Shown here piece by piece: positions 23,632 to 34,974 of a stretch of 64,000 nucleotides of DNA (position 1 is its first letter; every line of letters starts with the position of its first letter). The position numbers were made by a program, and so were the translations under genes. The notes under the pieces were generated by a model. It was given only the letters and a program-made list of their open reading frames with translations, did no database searches and was not told the DNA's origin. This DNA comes from Phytophthora quininea (lineage: Eukaryota; Oomycota; Peronosporomycetes; Peronosporales; Peronosporaceae), in the NCBI GenBank assembly GCA_011947345.1, contig JAAVTG010000542.1:301661-365660 (forward strand). The letters run 5' to 3'.

Positions 23632-24304
23632 CTAGTTGCTCCACGTCGGCGTCAGGTTTTTGTTACCATCGTCCCCCACGACATCCAGGTGGAAAACTTC
23701 CGCATACATCCCGGCGGCCAGGTTGCGACGGAAGTCATCAGCATCGATGTATTCTATCTCGGGTTCGAGATCTGACGGAGGCTTCCATTCTCGTGGTAAA
23801 TACCTACGTGGTGGGCTTCGCCACGACAGAGTTCCAGCTGACCAGTCAATATTGGGATTCTCCCGACGAAGCCAAGTTTGTCCAAATACTTCATCAAAGT
23901 CCTGCTTCAAAGGCCACTCCACTAACTCGACCAAACACAAACGATCTTCCACCGTCATATCCAACGTAAACTTCCGCGATGTAGTCTTCGAGAGTCTTCC
24001 TTCAAAGTCGCGGGCCTGAATCATTTCTTCCTGAATTCCAGCGGGTGCCGCTAGCAGATCGCGCCGCACAATGCAATGCGTCGCACCGGAGTCAACCAAC
24101 ATATTCAGACGACGCCCTTGCACGAGAGCATCCACAAACAAAAGATCGGTGCCCTCCACTTGCACCTTATCCAAACAGAGCTCCATCGCGCAGACAAACG
24201 TGTCGATGACACTACGCTCGTCAGGTAGATCTTCTCTCTCAAACTCGACCGGACTGTCATTTTCAGAGGTTGCGCACGGAGGTTTAAATTCACATGGCTC
24301 AACG
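23632..24304 (-). CDS. Element A aspartic protease region
   Basis: Frames 24347-24105 and 24186-23632. The retropepsin motif is LNMLVDSGATHCIV, with the active Asp in DSGA; later IDWSAGTLSW marks the end of the fold. It would mature Gag-Pol. The upstream end is cut at 24304, exactly where the element B LTR begins. Confidence 0.75.
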
Positions 24305-24604
24305 TGTCACGGGCACAAGCCCGTAAATCGCCAAGACACAGTCGCATTACCGGCCATATGCAACCGAGGTTGTATTTCTGGCGATCCTCCAGCGTGGTTG
24401 GCTGTGGCTACCGTACCGGCCACGATTCCTGTCGGTACTGCGTCAAAAATCGCCGTTCTGTTTGCAACCCTCGGTAGACTGCACGGTCTTTAAAGTTGCT
24501 CGGGTTTGCAACCGAGCGGCATACAAACATCTAATATGAGTTGCAAATGAATCCATACGTGACTGCAGTAACGAAAGGTCGCATTGCACAACTCGCACAG
24601 CATC

Positions 24605-25775
24605 ATGACAAGTCGCTACAAGCCGGAGCTCGTGAAGTTCATGTCGTTCAAGGACGGCGTTGCGTACAGCAAAGATCACACGTTCTCAGCAGAAGAACTC
24701 CTACAGATTACACCATCTCACTTGTGTCGCTGGATGAACCAGCAAGCGTACGGTGACGAAGCACCTGGCGACGATCTGAGGCCTGTTCACCGGCGTTCGA
24801 ACACGCTTGAGTTTTCAAAGAAAGCCATATCTTCGTTCATGCCACGCATCAACACAGCATGGGATCCAGTGTCTGAATGCGGCAAGCCCACGCGCTCTGA
24901 TGCTGTTAACAAGTTGATCAAGAAAGTGAAAAGTTCGAGGTGCGACGAGAGGGGGCAGAATCCAAAGCTCGACGTGCTGTTGAGTTTGAAGAATTCACAA
25001 ATCTGTTGCTTCTCGTTCGGTCTTTGTGGGGAAAAGATGACTCTGCGTACATGGTGGGGAGCGTTTTGACGCTTCAATGGCATATCTGCGCTCGTATCGA
25101 TGACATGATGAAACTGCCATTTGATAACTTCTCTCCAATTACTCAGTACACTTCTACCCTTCTTTTTCAAATGCGGTGGTCTAAGAACATTCATGATGAA
25201 CGAGACGCCCCAGAACAGATAATTATTGGCAGTATGGACCCCAAGATATGTGCGATGCTCAACCTTATTATTTACATCGAGTCTGTCGCGAACGTAGTGA
25301 GTTCGGAGTTTTTGTTCGGGAATCCAAAGGACGGGGACCGCGCTGTGCGCCGATTCTTGACAAGCCTGGTGCAAAATGAAGCGTTCAAAAAATGAAGGCA
25401 GGAAAATTGGGCACACACAGTCTGCGTAAGGGGGCAGCTACGTATGCAAAGCGCAGCGGCATCTCAAAAGATTTTATTAATCACCGAGGACGATGGCAAA
25501 CACGGAAAGATGTCGTTGATGCGTATCTGGAGAACACGCAGCCGTACCCAGATGCTTTAACTGCGTCAACGTTGACTAGGCCATTAGGCCCTTGCTTTTA
25601 CAAGCTGAAGGCTGGAATCGGCTGCGTAACACCCACTTTACTTTTGGATGAAATTTCACCTACAGCAAACCAGCTCATGGGCGAATCGATTGCACAGACC
25701 TTAGCGTTACCGCTCCTGTGGGCAGCACTGCAACCTGCAGACAGCTATAGCTACACACTGATACCTGTAATTTGA
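24605..25775 (+). CDS. Crypton tyrosine recombinase
   Basis: Frames 24605-25069, 24940-25395 and 25392-25775. The N-terminal helical part (AYSKDHTFSAEELLQI; HLCRWMNQQAYG) looks like the core-binding SAM-like region. The catalytic domain has LTLQWHICARIDDMM (first Arg), LGTHSLRKGAATYAKRSG (His-x-x-Arg), FINHRGRWQTRKD (His/Trp) and VVDAYLEN (nucleophile Tyr). So all main R..HxxR..Y residues are present. The frame changes fall at an A4 run (24929-24932) and an A6 run (25387-25392), suggesting miscounted bases. It should catalyse excision and integration of the surrounding element. Confidence 0.85.
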
Positions 25776-26526
25776 GACATAAGATTGTGAGATTTTACAC
25801 AAATGCAGGAGGGACTCCAACTCTGAACCCCGTTGAACGACGAGAAGTTAACGTCACCGGAGATGGTTCCCAATTGAGTATTGGTGTTATCGAAGACGAC
25901 GACAGCAATGACGAACATGACTCCTCCATAAACAATGCTCGGAGAGTGTCAACACGTAGTTTCGGAGGTGGTGACGGCACTCGGAGCGAGTTTACGGCGC
26001 TTCGCGCCCAGCTCTCATCCAGCCGACGTCTGACGATGGATTTAATGACAGAAGTGCATCAATTACGACGAGAGAATCAACGCGAACAGCAAAAACGCAA
26101 GCGCTATTGCGCCGCCTTCTTATACAACCAGCCGTCCGATTCAATGTCGTGCCGCATCATTCTGAGCCAAATTTCGAGCCAAATTCTGAGCCACCTCCAC
26201 AATCTCGGCCGGTACCTATTGCTAGGCTTTCTAAACGACCCAAAGACTTGTTTGAACTCTGGAATGAGTATCAATTCGGATGCTGTGGACCGAAGCCGGC
26301 AAATAAATTTACTGCAACAGAACGAGGTGCAAACAAGTTTGCATTTTCGAGACGACGAGTTTTTTGGGATGTGGTTGCTAATCTGGTTCGATCCGGGTTC
26401 ACCAGCGACACAGCAATCGACAAAGTGTACTGCGTGTATGGTAAACAGCTCTCAGTGTCGAATATTCTAAAACTCATGCGCGCTGATCGTCAGCAGCGAG
26501 TCGGACATCCAAGTCTCCGCGGCTAA
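25772..26526 (+). CDS. Crypton GCR1_C-type DNA-binding C-terminus
   Basis: Continuation of the Crypton protein, or its second ORF. An acidic linker and a coiled coil (LTMDLMTEVHQLRRENQREQQKRKR) lead, after one frame shift near 26100, to a domain with LFELWNEYQFGCCG, KPANKFTATERG, KFAFSRRRVFWDVV and AIDKVYCVYG. This pattern is that of the GCR1_C domain found fused to YRs in CryptonF-type elements of fungi and oomycetes. It likely recognises the element ends. Confidence 0.8.
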
Positions 26527-26908
26527 CACGTTCTAAACCACTTCAACACTGTCAATGCTATAGTAGAATATTAGTCAATCCGAGCAGTGTTGTTACCACG
26601 GTTGCACAATTTGCCTGTATTTATGCAATTCCTGACCCAACGGCACCTCGGAGGTTTCGAGTTCCTCCTCGGCACTGAGCTGCACGATCGCAGTTCGCGT
26701 TGGTTTCATAACTTCCTACTCTTCGCTTTAAAATTTGCTGTAGCTAGAGGCTTGCAGCCACCATAACATCAATAAGTCTTCATTTTTCCACCTTTCCAAC
26801 AAGTGAAGACTCACCCACGTCAACTTCTACCAGAGCACGTGACAATTTCGAAATTAGAGTGAAAACTCTGAAGAAAACGACTACAACAACTATCGACTAG
26901 TGCTTGCT

Positions 26909-26991
26909 ATGGGCAAGAAGACCGCTCGCTACTCCGAAGATCAGTCCCCCAACATCTGCCCCCGACAGTCGCCGCGAAACGACGACCACTA
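26909..26991 (+). pseudogene. Element B leader and first gag codons (fragment)
   Basis: After LTR B comes a 64-bp leader, then an ATG (MGKKTARYSEDQSPNICPRQ) cut at 26991 by solo LTR C. The sequence resumes, reverse-complemented, at 47421 (ACTAAGCAACATGCGG...), upstream of the B gag body. Which ATG is used is unclear; a second one lies at 47380 on the minus strand. Confidence 0.5.
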
Positions 26992-27993
26992 TGTGGCAGA
27001 GCGCGATTTACCGAAACCGCTCTTGCGCACGGTGCCCAGACTACCGACTGCGGAGGGGTACTCCGATATGCCGTGCGTGTGCTGAACTCTTCCTCACCTT
27101 GTGTACCCGTCGGCGGGCGGGTAGCGCTCTTCAGGTGGCTTGGAGATGAGTGGGTTGATGGTCACTTGAACCGACTTGGGCAGTCGCGGGACCTTGGGCA
27201 GCAGCGTGGATATGCTTCGCCTGCTGTCCGGGTTGGGGTGTCGTCCTCCGAGCGAGTCTTCGAGCTCGTGGTCGACGGGCCAGACGCTGTCTTGGGCCCT
27301 TCTTGTCCTTGTCCTTTCCTTTGCTTGGGCTCTTGCGAGCGTAACCGCTTCCGATAGCGGGATCTCAGGGGTGAGAGTGATCACCGGCCAAAATCTTCCG
27401 GGCCCTCTGCGACTTGACGGCGTGGGTGGGCCAATACCTTCCCGTGCCCGATGCCTCTTGTGCGTTCCAGGGGAAAATCAACTCTGTTTGTTCTTTAGCA
27501 TTCTTCTCTATCCACTACAGCTGTCTGCACTCCTCTACACTATCCTTACTTTGCCCTTGCTTAACGTCTTCAAAAGAGAGCACCCAAGATCTTGTCACCG
27601 CTCATTGGGTATTACTCAGCTCCGCCGTCCTTCAACTTGCTTGCGCATCACTCCTTCGCCGGGCTTCCTTTGCACAACATCCACTCGATCGTAGAGTGCC
27701 ACCAGAGAGTGATTGCATACCCACATAACTGCACATGACCGATGCACAGTGATCACCGGAAGTGATCGTGATCGCGTGTCGAAATGATCGCACCTGATCA
27801 ACCGAAAGTGACCGTGTACCGAAATGATTGCTCGTGATCGACCACCAATGACCGACTAAAGTGACCAACCCAAAACTGATCGCGGTCGGTCGGTCGGGAG
27901 TTCTCCGAATGTTCTCTGTGTGTCTCACCCATCCCTCACCATCATCCAACAATCGCGGTCTCTTCCCATCAATCCGCAACAAGCTTCACCACA
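26992..27993 (+). repeat. LTR C, copy 1 (1,002 bp, solo)
   Basis: Starts TGTGGCAGAGCG and ends GCTTCACCACA, with TG...CA ends and a short inverted terminus TGTGG/CCACA. It is nearly identical to the reverse complement of 47422-48419; the length difference is one CGGT unit near 27880 plus about two substitutions. The flanks are ACTA (26988-26991) and CTTC (27994-27997), so there is no duplication in the present order. The part at 27720-27870 is packed with GATC and CGAAATGATCG-type words. Long ORFs inside it are mirrored in the other copy and resemble no protein. Confidence 0.85.
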
Positions 27994-29900
27994 CTTCAAT
28001 GGCTTCAAGAACGAGCCCGAATCCATTTTGGGCTTCTTAGGCTCCTGGCTCTAGCACTTATGTGGAGGGAGCCCGGAAATCGACGGTTTCAGGCTCCCTA
28101 ACTTTGGCGAACTCCAAAAGCGCTGGTTACGGGTTCGTGTAACCGCGGGCTCGTCTGAGGCTTCTGGGGTCATTTTCTATGGAGCAGTGATGGATGGATG
28201 GATGGATGAAGAAGCAGGCACAATAAATAATGCTATCCCAGCCTTCGTGAAGCCCTAGTATGAGAAGTACCCGGATTTTGGCGAAAAATCCAAAACATTT
28301 ATGGACGATGCTAGCGCCCATGTTTTATAATCCATGTTGCGTCCATATTTTGGTAATATTTTCAGTAATTTATTCTGCTCAAAATTCAGAATAACAATCA
28401 GTTCGCGAGTCAAGGAAAGGTGATTTGGGGGGTAACTATAACATCGTAAGCTCCGCTAAAAGCTAAATGAAATTGCGGCTGTCAGTATCTTATACAGTCG
28501 TGTCTAAAACCGACATAACAGTCTTTCGCTGCCACACTGACTCTATTGTTCACGAGAAAAGCAGCAAGCGGCATATGCTGTTGTTTTGCGTTGTTTAGCT
28601 AATAATTATTTGGCCAAATAATATAAAGTATAATCGATATTCCACTAATTCTGTCGTTGTCCATAGAAATGTGCAGAACACTTATTTAATAAAAGACCAA
28701 CTGATTGGCCAATAAGAAGGCGTGAAATTGGTTCTAGCGACGCGAGAGCATGTCGGATCGATACGGGGACATCGTGAATATTTGCCTGTTAGATTAGCTC
28801 TAGTACATGCCAATTATCATAAGCTAACAGTCTCTAGCGGAGCTTTTGACTTTTGAGTCTGCCAAAAAGAGCAAAAACCTTTACTTGACTCGCGAACTGA
28901 TTGTTAAGCAATTTCCGATTTATTTTCCAGGGATAAGCCTTTATCTTTTAGCGGCAACTATCTGCTTGTGTGTGATTCGTAGCTCGCTTCATGCGGATGG
29001 TTGTACCTTGCCTTTCCCACTGTATGAGGCTGCATAGTACGTGGGGCAGAGCTGGCATAGATTTAATGAGCTTCAGTAGTCTGGACACTTGGAGACGAAT
29101 GGAGAGTTTGAGTGGCAAAGGCTGCATATGCAGAATAACCGCTACTGGATTTGCTGGAGAACACTTTAGTTTTATTTATTTTCCTACGTGTTAGCCTTTA
29201 TACCGACCGGGTATTGTCCAGTCATATCGAAGAACCATTCAGGACATATTGCATAAGTCTGAATTTGAGTCCAAATCTGCAGGGATTGAAGTATCTATGT
29301 AGCACCAATACCAAAACACACATAAAACCTGCAGCTGTATCTATCAAATTGTATCGGTGTATCTGTACACTCCACAGTGAAATCAATCCCCAATTTCTTC
29401 TTGGAGGTGTTGCTTAGATCCATTGCAAGTTACTCCAAAGCGCGCTTGTAGCTAGTCGTGTTACGAGAATCATAGAAGTTGACCTTGTTGTCACGATAGT
29501 CTACTACCAAACCACACCAGTGAAAATTGCCAAAGTTTACGGGGATTAATATTTACCAGCCCTGTTCGAAATATCCCAGTGACAGGCGGTTTATACGATC
29601 GGGTACGATCTGCCCTCGGGTTCGTCGTGTTGCAGGTTTTGCATTGGCAATTCCGCCTTTCATAGCGGTTCCGGTATTGTTTTGCAATCGAGTACAAAAT
29701 GCACAGATGTTATTCACATTGATTAAAATGTGATCGAACTTGCCGTTCGGTTAAGTGTTTAGTTTTGCGGTATAGGCAAAGACCGGTTTTCGCCATCAGA
29801 TTCAGAAGAATACGCATCCTCCCGTCGATGGGCAGGCTTTGATCATTACTAGAGGTTGTCTGAGTCGCTTTTGTACAAGTCGATACACGAATAGTCATTA
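27994..29900. other. AT-rich non-coding stretch, MULE 3' flank
   Basis: No gene recognised in 1.9 kb. It includes a (TGGA)n microsatellite at 28188-28207 and a block near 28305-28375 (TAGCGCCCATGT, TTTTCAGTAATTTATTC) resembling 19450-19500, a candidate second MULE end. Short ORFs (e.g. 28846-29037, 29151-29417) have no recognisable features. Confidence 0.45.
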
Positions 29901-30114
29901 GAGGTTTTTAGCAGCTTTCATACGGTTCATGCTAGCAACCGTTTATTGATCCGTCCGTAACACGACAAATAAGCAGTTTTAGCACATCGTGCTTAGGAAC
30001 GGTTTGGCCAGCTGGAGTTCAGGTAAGAATAGACACAAGCTTGCCGAGAAATTAGCATGGAGGGTACGGAAGTGCTCACTCTTGTAAAACCTATCTCTCC
30101 AGCACGTCAGCAGT

Positions 30115-30926
30115 ATGACCATGGTGTTTCGCTTCTCCTACGAGCAAGACCAAGAGATCATGCGCGAACTCATCCGCCTCAAGCCTTTCGCTGCTAAAAG
30201 AGGGACAACGACAAAGGTGCGGATGGACGTAGCGGCCGGCGTATCAAATGCGATCAAGGTCACACTGAATGTGAAGCAGGTTCGAGATCGACTCAACGTG
30301 CTCAAGGCGGGGTCTCGTGCTGATGAAGCGGTGTCAGCTCTGGCCAGTGGTGTAGAAGAGTCGCTGAATGCCGTCAATGTTCAAAGTCATCATGATGAAC
30401 GTTCAGGGCTTGTACGTGAGTACCTGTCTTTGGAATTCATGCACAAGGATAAAAACAACAGCAAAAGGACGGCAAACAAAAGCGAGAAGAGGATCTTGCA
30501 CGCTGCACGGAGGAGATTGTTCGTGAAAGCACTCGCCGGCGCGCAATGAGGGGTCAGGAGGAAGCAAGCCACACCAGCTCTGACAGTGAAAACAGTGACG
30601 ACGGTAGTACAACATCGTCATTTTTGACGAACGTGTCCGCTTTGACGAGTACATCCGAGACGCGTAGCGCTACCCGAACGCCTCCAAAAGGTCGAATGCG
30701 TTTACACGCGAGATTGAACGCCGGGAGAAGCGGCAAAATCTTCAATTTGACCTATAAGTACGTGAGCAAGAGCAGACACAGTCATTTCGAACAGCGACTT
30801 GCCTTTGAGAGACAACAAGCGGAGGATAGACTATTATTTGAGGAACACACGCAGGCTAGTAATCGAGAGCTGATCCTAGCATGTGCAAAGCTTTTCAGCG
30901 ACACACTTCTCAACAGAAAGAAATAA
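30115..30926 (+). CDS. Harbinger 1 Myb/SANT-like accessory protein
   Basis: Frames 30115-30549 and 30546-30926. A tri-helical DNA-binding N-terminus (FSYEQDQEIMRELIRLKPFAA; NVKQVRDRLNVLKAG) is followed by a basic linker, a Ser/Thr-rich stretch and a C-terminal coiled coil (FEQRLAFERQQAEDRLLFEEH). In Harbinger elements this second protein brings the transposase to the nucleus and the ends. One frame break lies at 30546. It converges on the transposase, whose stop is about 17 bp away. Confidence 0.7.
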
Positions 30927-30943
30927 TGATCAATACATCGCAA

Positions 30944-31985
30944 CTACATTGGATTTGACTGAGAATATCTGCTCCAACGTCGACTGCAAGTACTCACGGA
31001 TATTGGGGGCTTGACTTTGAAGTAGTCGCTGGCTGTGTTACCACCGCGCAAGCACGTTATACAGTTAGTCATCAGCACGCCCACACGATACATTTTGCCC
31101 ACGGGTTGCGTTCCAGTCCTCAGGTTCGACTTCACGTCCAACGTTTTCCAATAGTTGAGTATTTGCGCGTAGGACCACTCCACGGAGACCATCAGCTTAC
31201 TCATGGTGCTATTAATTTGCAATTGGGCTGCTGTCATATTGCCGAGAGCTCCTTCAAACGGGCTCAACATCGCGTCATCTCGGCCGTAGGCACAATCTCC
31301 AAAAATTCGGTAGTCCTGGAAGCGTTCATCAGCGCGAATTTTCCCCGCAATACAAGACGCTCTGTACATCTTAATGTCATGGTTGCGCCCCGGAAATGGG
31401 CCGAAAAAATGCGAGATCATCCCGTCCGGCGTCACGAGTGACTGGAACTTCAAGCTGTGCTTTCGTTTGTGTCCATTATACATGTACTGCTGCGTCAAAT
31501 ACTTCCGCTTCCCGCATACTTTCCTTGGCTGCGCGCGGCATATAACTCTCACAGTACCGTCGATAAAGCACCAAATGTTGGTGTACGGAGCTCCTGCGGC
31601 AAAATTGCTTCGAAAAACTCGCTCAATTTGCCGCTGAGAAGATCTCCACTAAAATCCAGGGTTCTCGAGAATTGAGAGTCCAGTTGATCCAACAAATGCA
31701 GGAAAATGTTGGACAACCCACTTGGACTGCGCCCAAAAAAGCACTCAAGTCTACCCAACGCATCGGGACCGCTAGCTTGTACAGCACGATACAGACAGCC
31801 TCCATACCTGTCGCTTTTGTCCTTTCGCGCGTGACGATATCGTCAACCTCCATGAGCGACACAAGCGTCGCCTGCTCTCTTTTGTTGAACCGAAAAGTTT
31901 TGACACACAAGTCGTCCAACAAAGCGTTAAGGTTGAACGGAGCCCTTAAGGGGCCATCACCTCCGGTGCAGACAAAAGAAAGCAA
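30944..31985 (-). CDS. Harbinger 1 DDE transposase (HARBI1-like)
   Basis: Frames 31985-31623, 31758-31549 and 31552-30944. The N-terminal helical part includes LVSLMEVDDIVTRERTKATGMEAVCIVLYKLA. The first catalytic Asp lies in an IDGT motif around 31560, in a frame joining two of the ORFs. It is followed by YNGHKRKHSLKFQSLVTPDG, the second site GPFPGRNHDIKMYRAS and then FGDCAYG, as in DDE_Tnp_4. It cuts and joins the element ends. Two frame breaks (near 31640 and 31555) interrupt it. Confidence 0.8.
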
Positions 31986-32416
31986 AAATTACCGACGCCT
32001 CAAACACGTTTCCCGCAGCTTGGGCCTGCCACCAGCGCTGGAGAAGATGCGCATGCTTGTAGTGACGAGGGACGCCGCGAGTAAGTGAGCGACAGTACCA
32101 AACGACCTGGCTGTCAAGATCCAACGAATCGTCGTCGAATAGCTGCTCCGTCGTCGCGGTTTGGAGAATTGAAAAGTGGCGTTTAGCAACTTCACCACGG
32201 TTTGCATGCGATATAGGACCCGTAACTTTTGATGCTCATACCGTAACTTTTAGCTGTAAATTCCGGTTGCACCTGTTTCATTCGGTTCGAGATGCTGGTT
32301 GAGACGGTTGATTGCCATATGGTTAAGCGGGAAAAAGCTTCATTTCGGTTGTGCTAAAAACCTCTATTGCGTCATCGCGTTTGACTCTTTTCGCTGTCGA
32401 ACATTTCTCCACTGAG

Positions 32417-33380
32417 CTAAACGAAAGCCAAGTGCTCTCGATATTCCTCGTCATCAGATATCTCAGTCAGCTCGCTGCTAATAACTTGAACAGCACTAAT
32501 TGCCTCCTTATACTTCTCTTGAGATGCCAACGCACGCTTTCCGGCAACAATTTGGAAAGCATCGTACTTAAAGGGCTGGATTGGTGCAGGCTCTTCGATG
32601 GCGCTAAGCCATCTATCATCCACACAGTTTAGAGGGATGCATCCACCTTCGTGACCGATTTTTCTACGATATGCCATAGCGTGTTTACATGGTAATTTCA
32701 TCGTAAGTGCGAAGAACGTGTGCATTTCCACGAGGTCAAACTCACACGATAGGTGTTTCGATCAGGTCGAATTTGTACTCGTTGACTTTTCTAACAGCAA
32801 CGACATACGGTTTCTCCACATGCTCAGCTACGTAATGGATAGTAAACCGCAATACACCATTCATCTCCTCGTCATAGTTGCGATTTATGCGTCTACCCAC
32901 ACGAGCCTTACTAAATGTGTACTCATTTGATGAGCGCATGTCGGAGTTTATGATAGCTTGTATGCTGTCTCTCATATTCGAACGTGCAGTCACGCCGTCC
33001 TTAAAGTGGCCAAACCAACTCTCTAAGTGATTGTCTGTGGGAACTTGAAAATGCGGAAGCCTTGAACGCTTGTGCAAAACCCACATGTCTTGACATGACT
33101 GCCAATTTTTCTCCATGTACGAAAAACTCATCAAGTCCAGATCTGTTACACAGCAATCGCAAAGCTTCATAGTCGGAAGCGTACTCATCAGCATTTTGTG
33201 AGTAGATCATATTTTGTAACAATGCGTTAACTGCGTCATGATCTTCTTCTGACAGCTTGTCGTACTCAGATTTTCGCGAAGCCGTCTTCAAGTATTTGAC
33301 AACATGGAAAGAGCACACAAGAATTTGTGTGCGGGGAAGCATGCCTTCAGTACTCGAATCGCATTCAAAACTTATCCACC
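32417..33380 (-). pseudogene. MULE transposase, C-terminal part with SWIM zinc finger
   Basis: Frames 33342-33001, 33194-32742 and 32731-32417. Starts with VRVIMVDK, then QILVCSFHVVKYLK, the last part of the MULE DDE domain, then helical motifs (FQVPTDNHLESWFGHFKDGV). It ends with a SWIM finger around LPCKHAMAYRRK (CxC/CxH type). This belongs with the zinc-finger start at 19977-20464. It has several frame breaks and is separated from the middle part by the 33430-34960 insert. Confidence 0.75.
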
Positions 33381-33429
33381 ATTATGACGCGAACTTTATC
33401 CAGAGCAACATGAGGCGACGGCGGTGAAC

Positions 33430-34960
33430 CGAAACCGCCCAGGGTAGTATAGTGCGGCGCCTTCGAGGTGGCTTTGGAGCTGGGTTCCTGGAACGAGCCC
33501 TGGTTCCAGCCCTGGATCCACTTGAAGAACCCCAGGGTACGCAGTCGAAATCCTGGGTGGCGTGTGCTCCTTGTGGCAATCCCCTTCGAGGTTCGTTTAA
33601 TTCAATCTTTGTCACCAGGATCCAAGCACAAAAGTGAGTACACGATGAGTTGAGAGTTAGCGCCGACACTCACTTCCCAGGAACAACCCTCCTAGCGAGA
33701 ACCAAGCCAACAACCAACGCACAGAGTTAATATACCACAATTAATATGCAGGTTCCTTAATTATTTGCACTGGCCCAAGGAACTGGGCCACAAACGTCGA
33801 GTGTTGATGAGTACTAGTTTCCTGGACCACGCGACGAGAATATTCAGGTACTCAGATGTGTTATCACGTGCACCACCTCCTTTTACCTGAAACACAAACA
33901 CTTGGGTCAGAAGGACTTTCGAGCTCAAAGCGAGTTGCTGTCCCTGTATGCGGTAGTCAATCGAGCGAGAGATTCTGGAAGGTGACTACAGATGCCCCTC
34001 CAAAACCGTCGTTAACATGAAGTGGTACACCCCAATGCCGCCCAGGTGTCCAACTAGGATATGGAATAGATCGGATCACTCCAAAGCTGGCCTGCCTTGG
34101 TCCTCCACCTAACTTGGACTTGAGTTGGTGGAGTTCACACGGACGACCAGTCCTAGCCGATGCGCCCGGTAGGGATAAGCTTCACAGTCACCAATTGGCC
34201 TTGGACCTCTTCCGGACCGCAAGCCACTTGCGTGTTAGATGGCAAATTGAGCTCTGTTTATATGTTAGGCTATTTACTATAGACTTTTCCCTTGCACGTC
34301 GGTTTGACTTGATCTTTGTATGAATACGAGTGGCAGGCGGTTTTAGATTGCGCGACCCTCCGCAGTAGTGACCTTTGAGTAGGCGACGCTTGGTCCGGTG
34401 ATTTTTCAACCAATATCCGGAAAGATATCACCAGGATGCGTGCTTGTAGGGCACGGTTTCAGGGGCATAAGTCTCTGCCGCCTCGATCCAAGTGATGGAA
34501 GGCAGATCCTAGGCAAACCTGTCGTTTGCCACTTGAAAATGGTCGGTTCTCCTGGTTCCAGGTGCATCTACCTTGTCCTGGACGTGCCTACTTGGTTTCA
34601 GGGTACTTGAGAATATCTTGACTTGAGTATAGTAGATTCAGACATAGTTGCATCGCGATCTTGGTTGCAGTGCTTGGATCGTAGTACACCAACATGAACA
34701 CTCTTGGATCCAAGTAGCCACATCCGAATTCTTGCAAGCCAGGTTGGACCCAGGGATGAGTCAACATTCACGCCTTGGATCCCGGAATGACAGACTTGTG
34801 AACACCATATCTCTTCTCAATCACGCTTGATAGTCCGAGTCAGATGACACGGCATCATCACTGGGCAGGTTCAGGCTGAGACAGTTGTAGTAGCATGGGT
34901 ACGCACCCATCAAACTTAAAATCTGGACCAATCACAGGGCAGAAAGGGGAAAATCGAAGA
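33430..34960. other. Unrecognised 1.5-kb insert inside the MULE gene
   Basis: MULE coding similarity stops near 33415 and resumes near 34975, so the intervening sequence was inserted. It has no coding ORF I recognise. It carries repeated words such as CTTGGATCC, CCTGGTTCCAG and CCTTCGAGGT, and could be a non-autonomous LTR or solo-LTR element. The ends and target duplication could not be set. Confidence 0.45.
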
Positions 34961-34974
34961 GTTGCATCGTGTCA

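Larger units (their letters stand above)
20467..24304 (-). mobile_element. Ty3/gypsy element A, pol half
   Basis: Minus-strand protease, reverse transcriptase, RNase H, integrase and chromodomain-like end, closed by LTR A. The gag and 5' LTR of the same element are at 35367-36561 on the + strand. The two halves meet the LTRs of element B at CAACG (24300-24304) and CGTTG (36557-36561), which are complementary. They are the two sides of one 5-bp duplication in an element that has since been split and inverted. Confidence 0.8.
24347..26624 (+). mobile_element. Crypton tyrosine-recombinase DNA transposon
   Basis: About 2.28 kb lying inside LTR B. The ends are set by comparison with the intact LTR: left CAGTCGCA/TTACCGG, right TATTTAT/GCAATTCC. 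GCA is present at both edges, where the uninterrupted LTR has it once. There are no terminal inverted repeats and no longer target duplication, which is as expected for Cryptons: they integrate by YR-mediated recombination. It encodes a tyrosine recombinase and a GCR1_C-type DNA-binding domain, both on the + strand. Confidence 0.85.
24305..26844 (+). repeat. LTR B, first copy, split by a Crypton
   Basis: Starts TGTCACGGGCACAAG at 24305 and ends CACGTGACA at 26844. The two parts (24305-24346 and 26625-26844) match the reverse complement of the uninterrupted LTR at 36562-36818 with few differences. It is in + sense and serves as the 5' LTR of element B. It is flanked on the left by CAACG, and the B leader follows on the right. 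Confidence 0.85.
29901..32364. mobile_element. PIF/Harbinger DNA transposon 1
   Basis: About 2.46 kb bounded by 13-bp inverted ends, GAGGTTTTTAGCA at 29901-29913 and its reverse complement at 32352-32364. TA lies on both sides; the family usually shows TWA, so one base may have changed. It encodes two convergent proteins, a Myb/SANT-like protein (+) and a DDE transposase (-), the classic two-gene Harbinger layout. Confidence 0.75.

Noticed and set aside
27094..27982. Long ORFs inside LTR C (27094-27384 minus, 27176-27694 plus, 27414-27728 plus) and their mirror images at 47483-48317
   Set aside because: They overlap each other on both strands, resemble no protein, and lie within an LTR; open by chance in GC-rich sequence.
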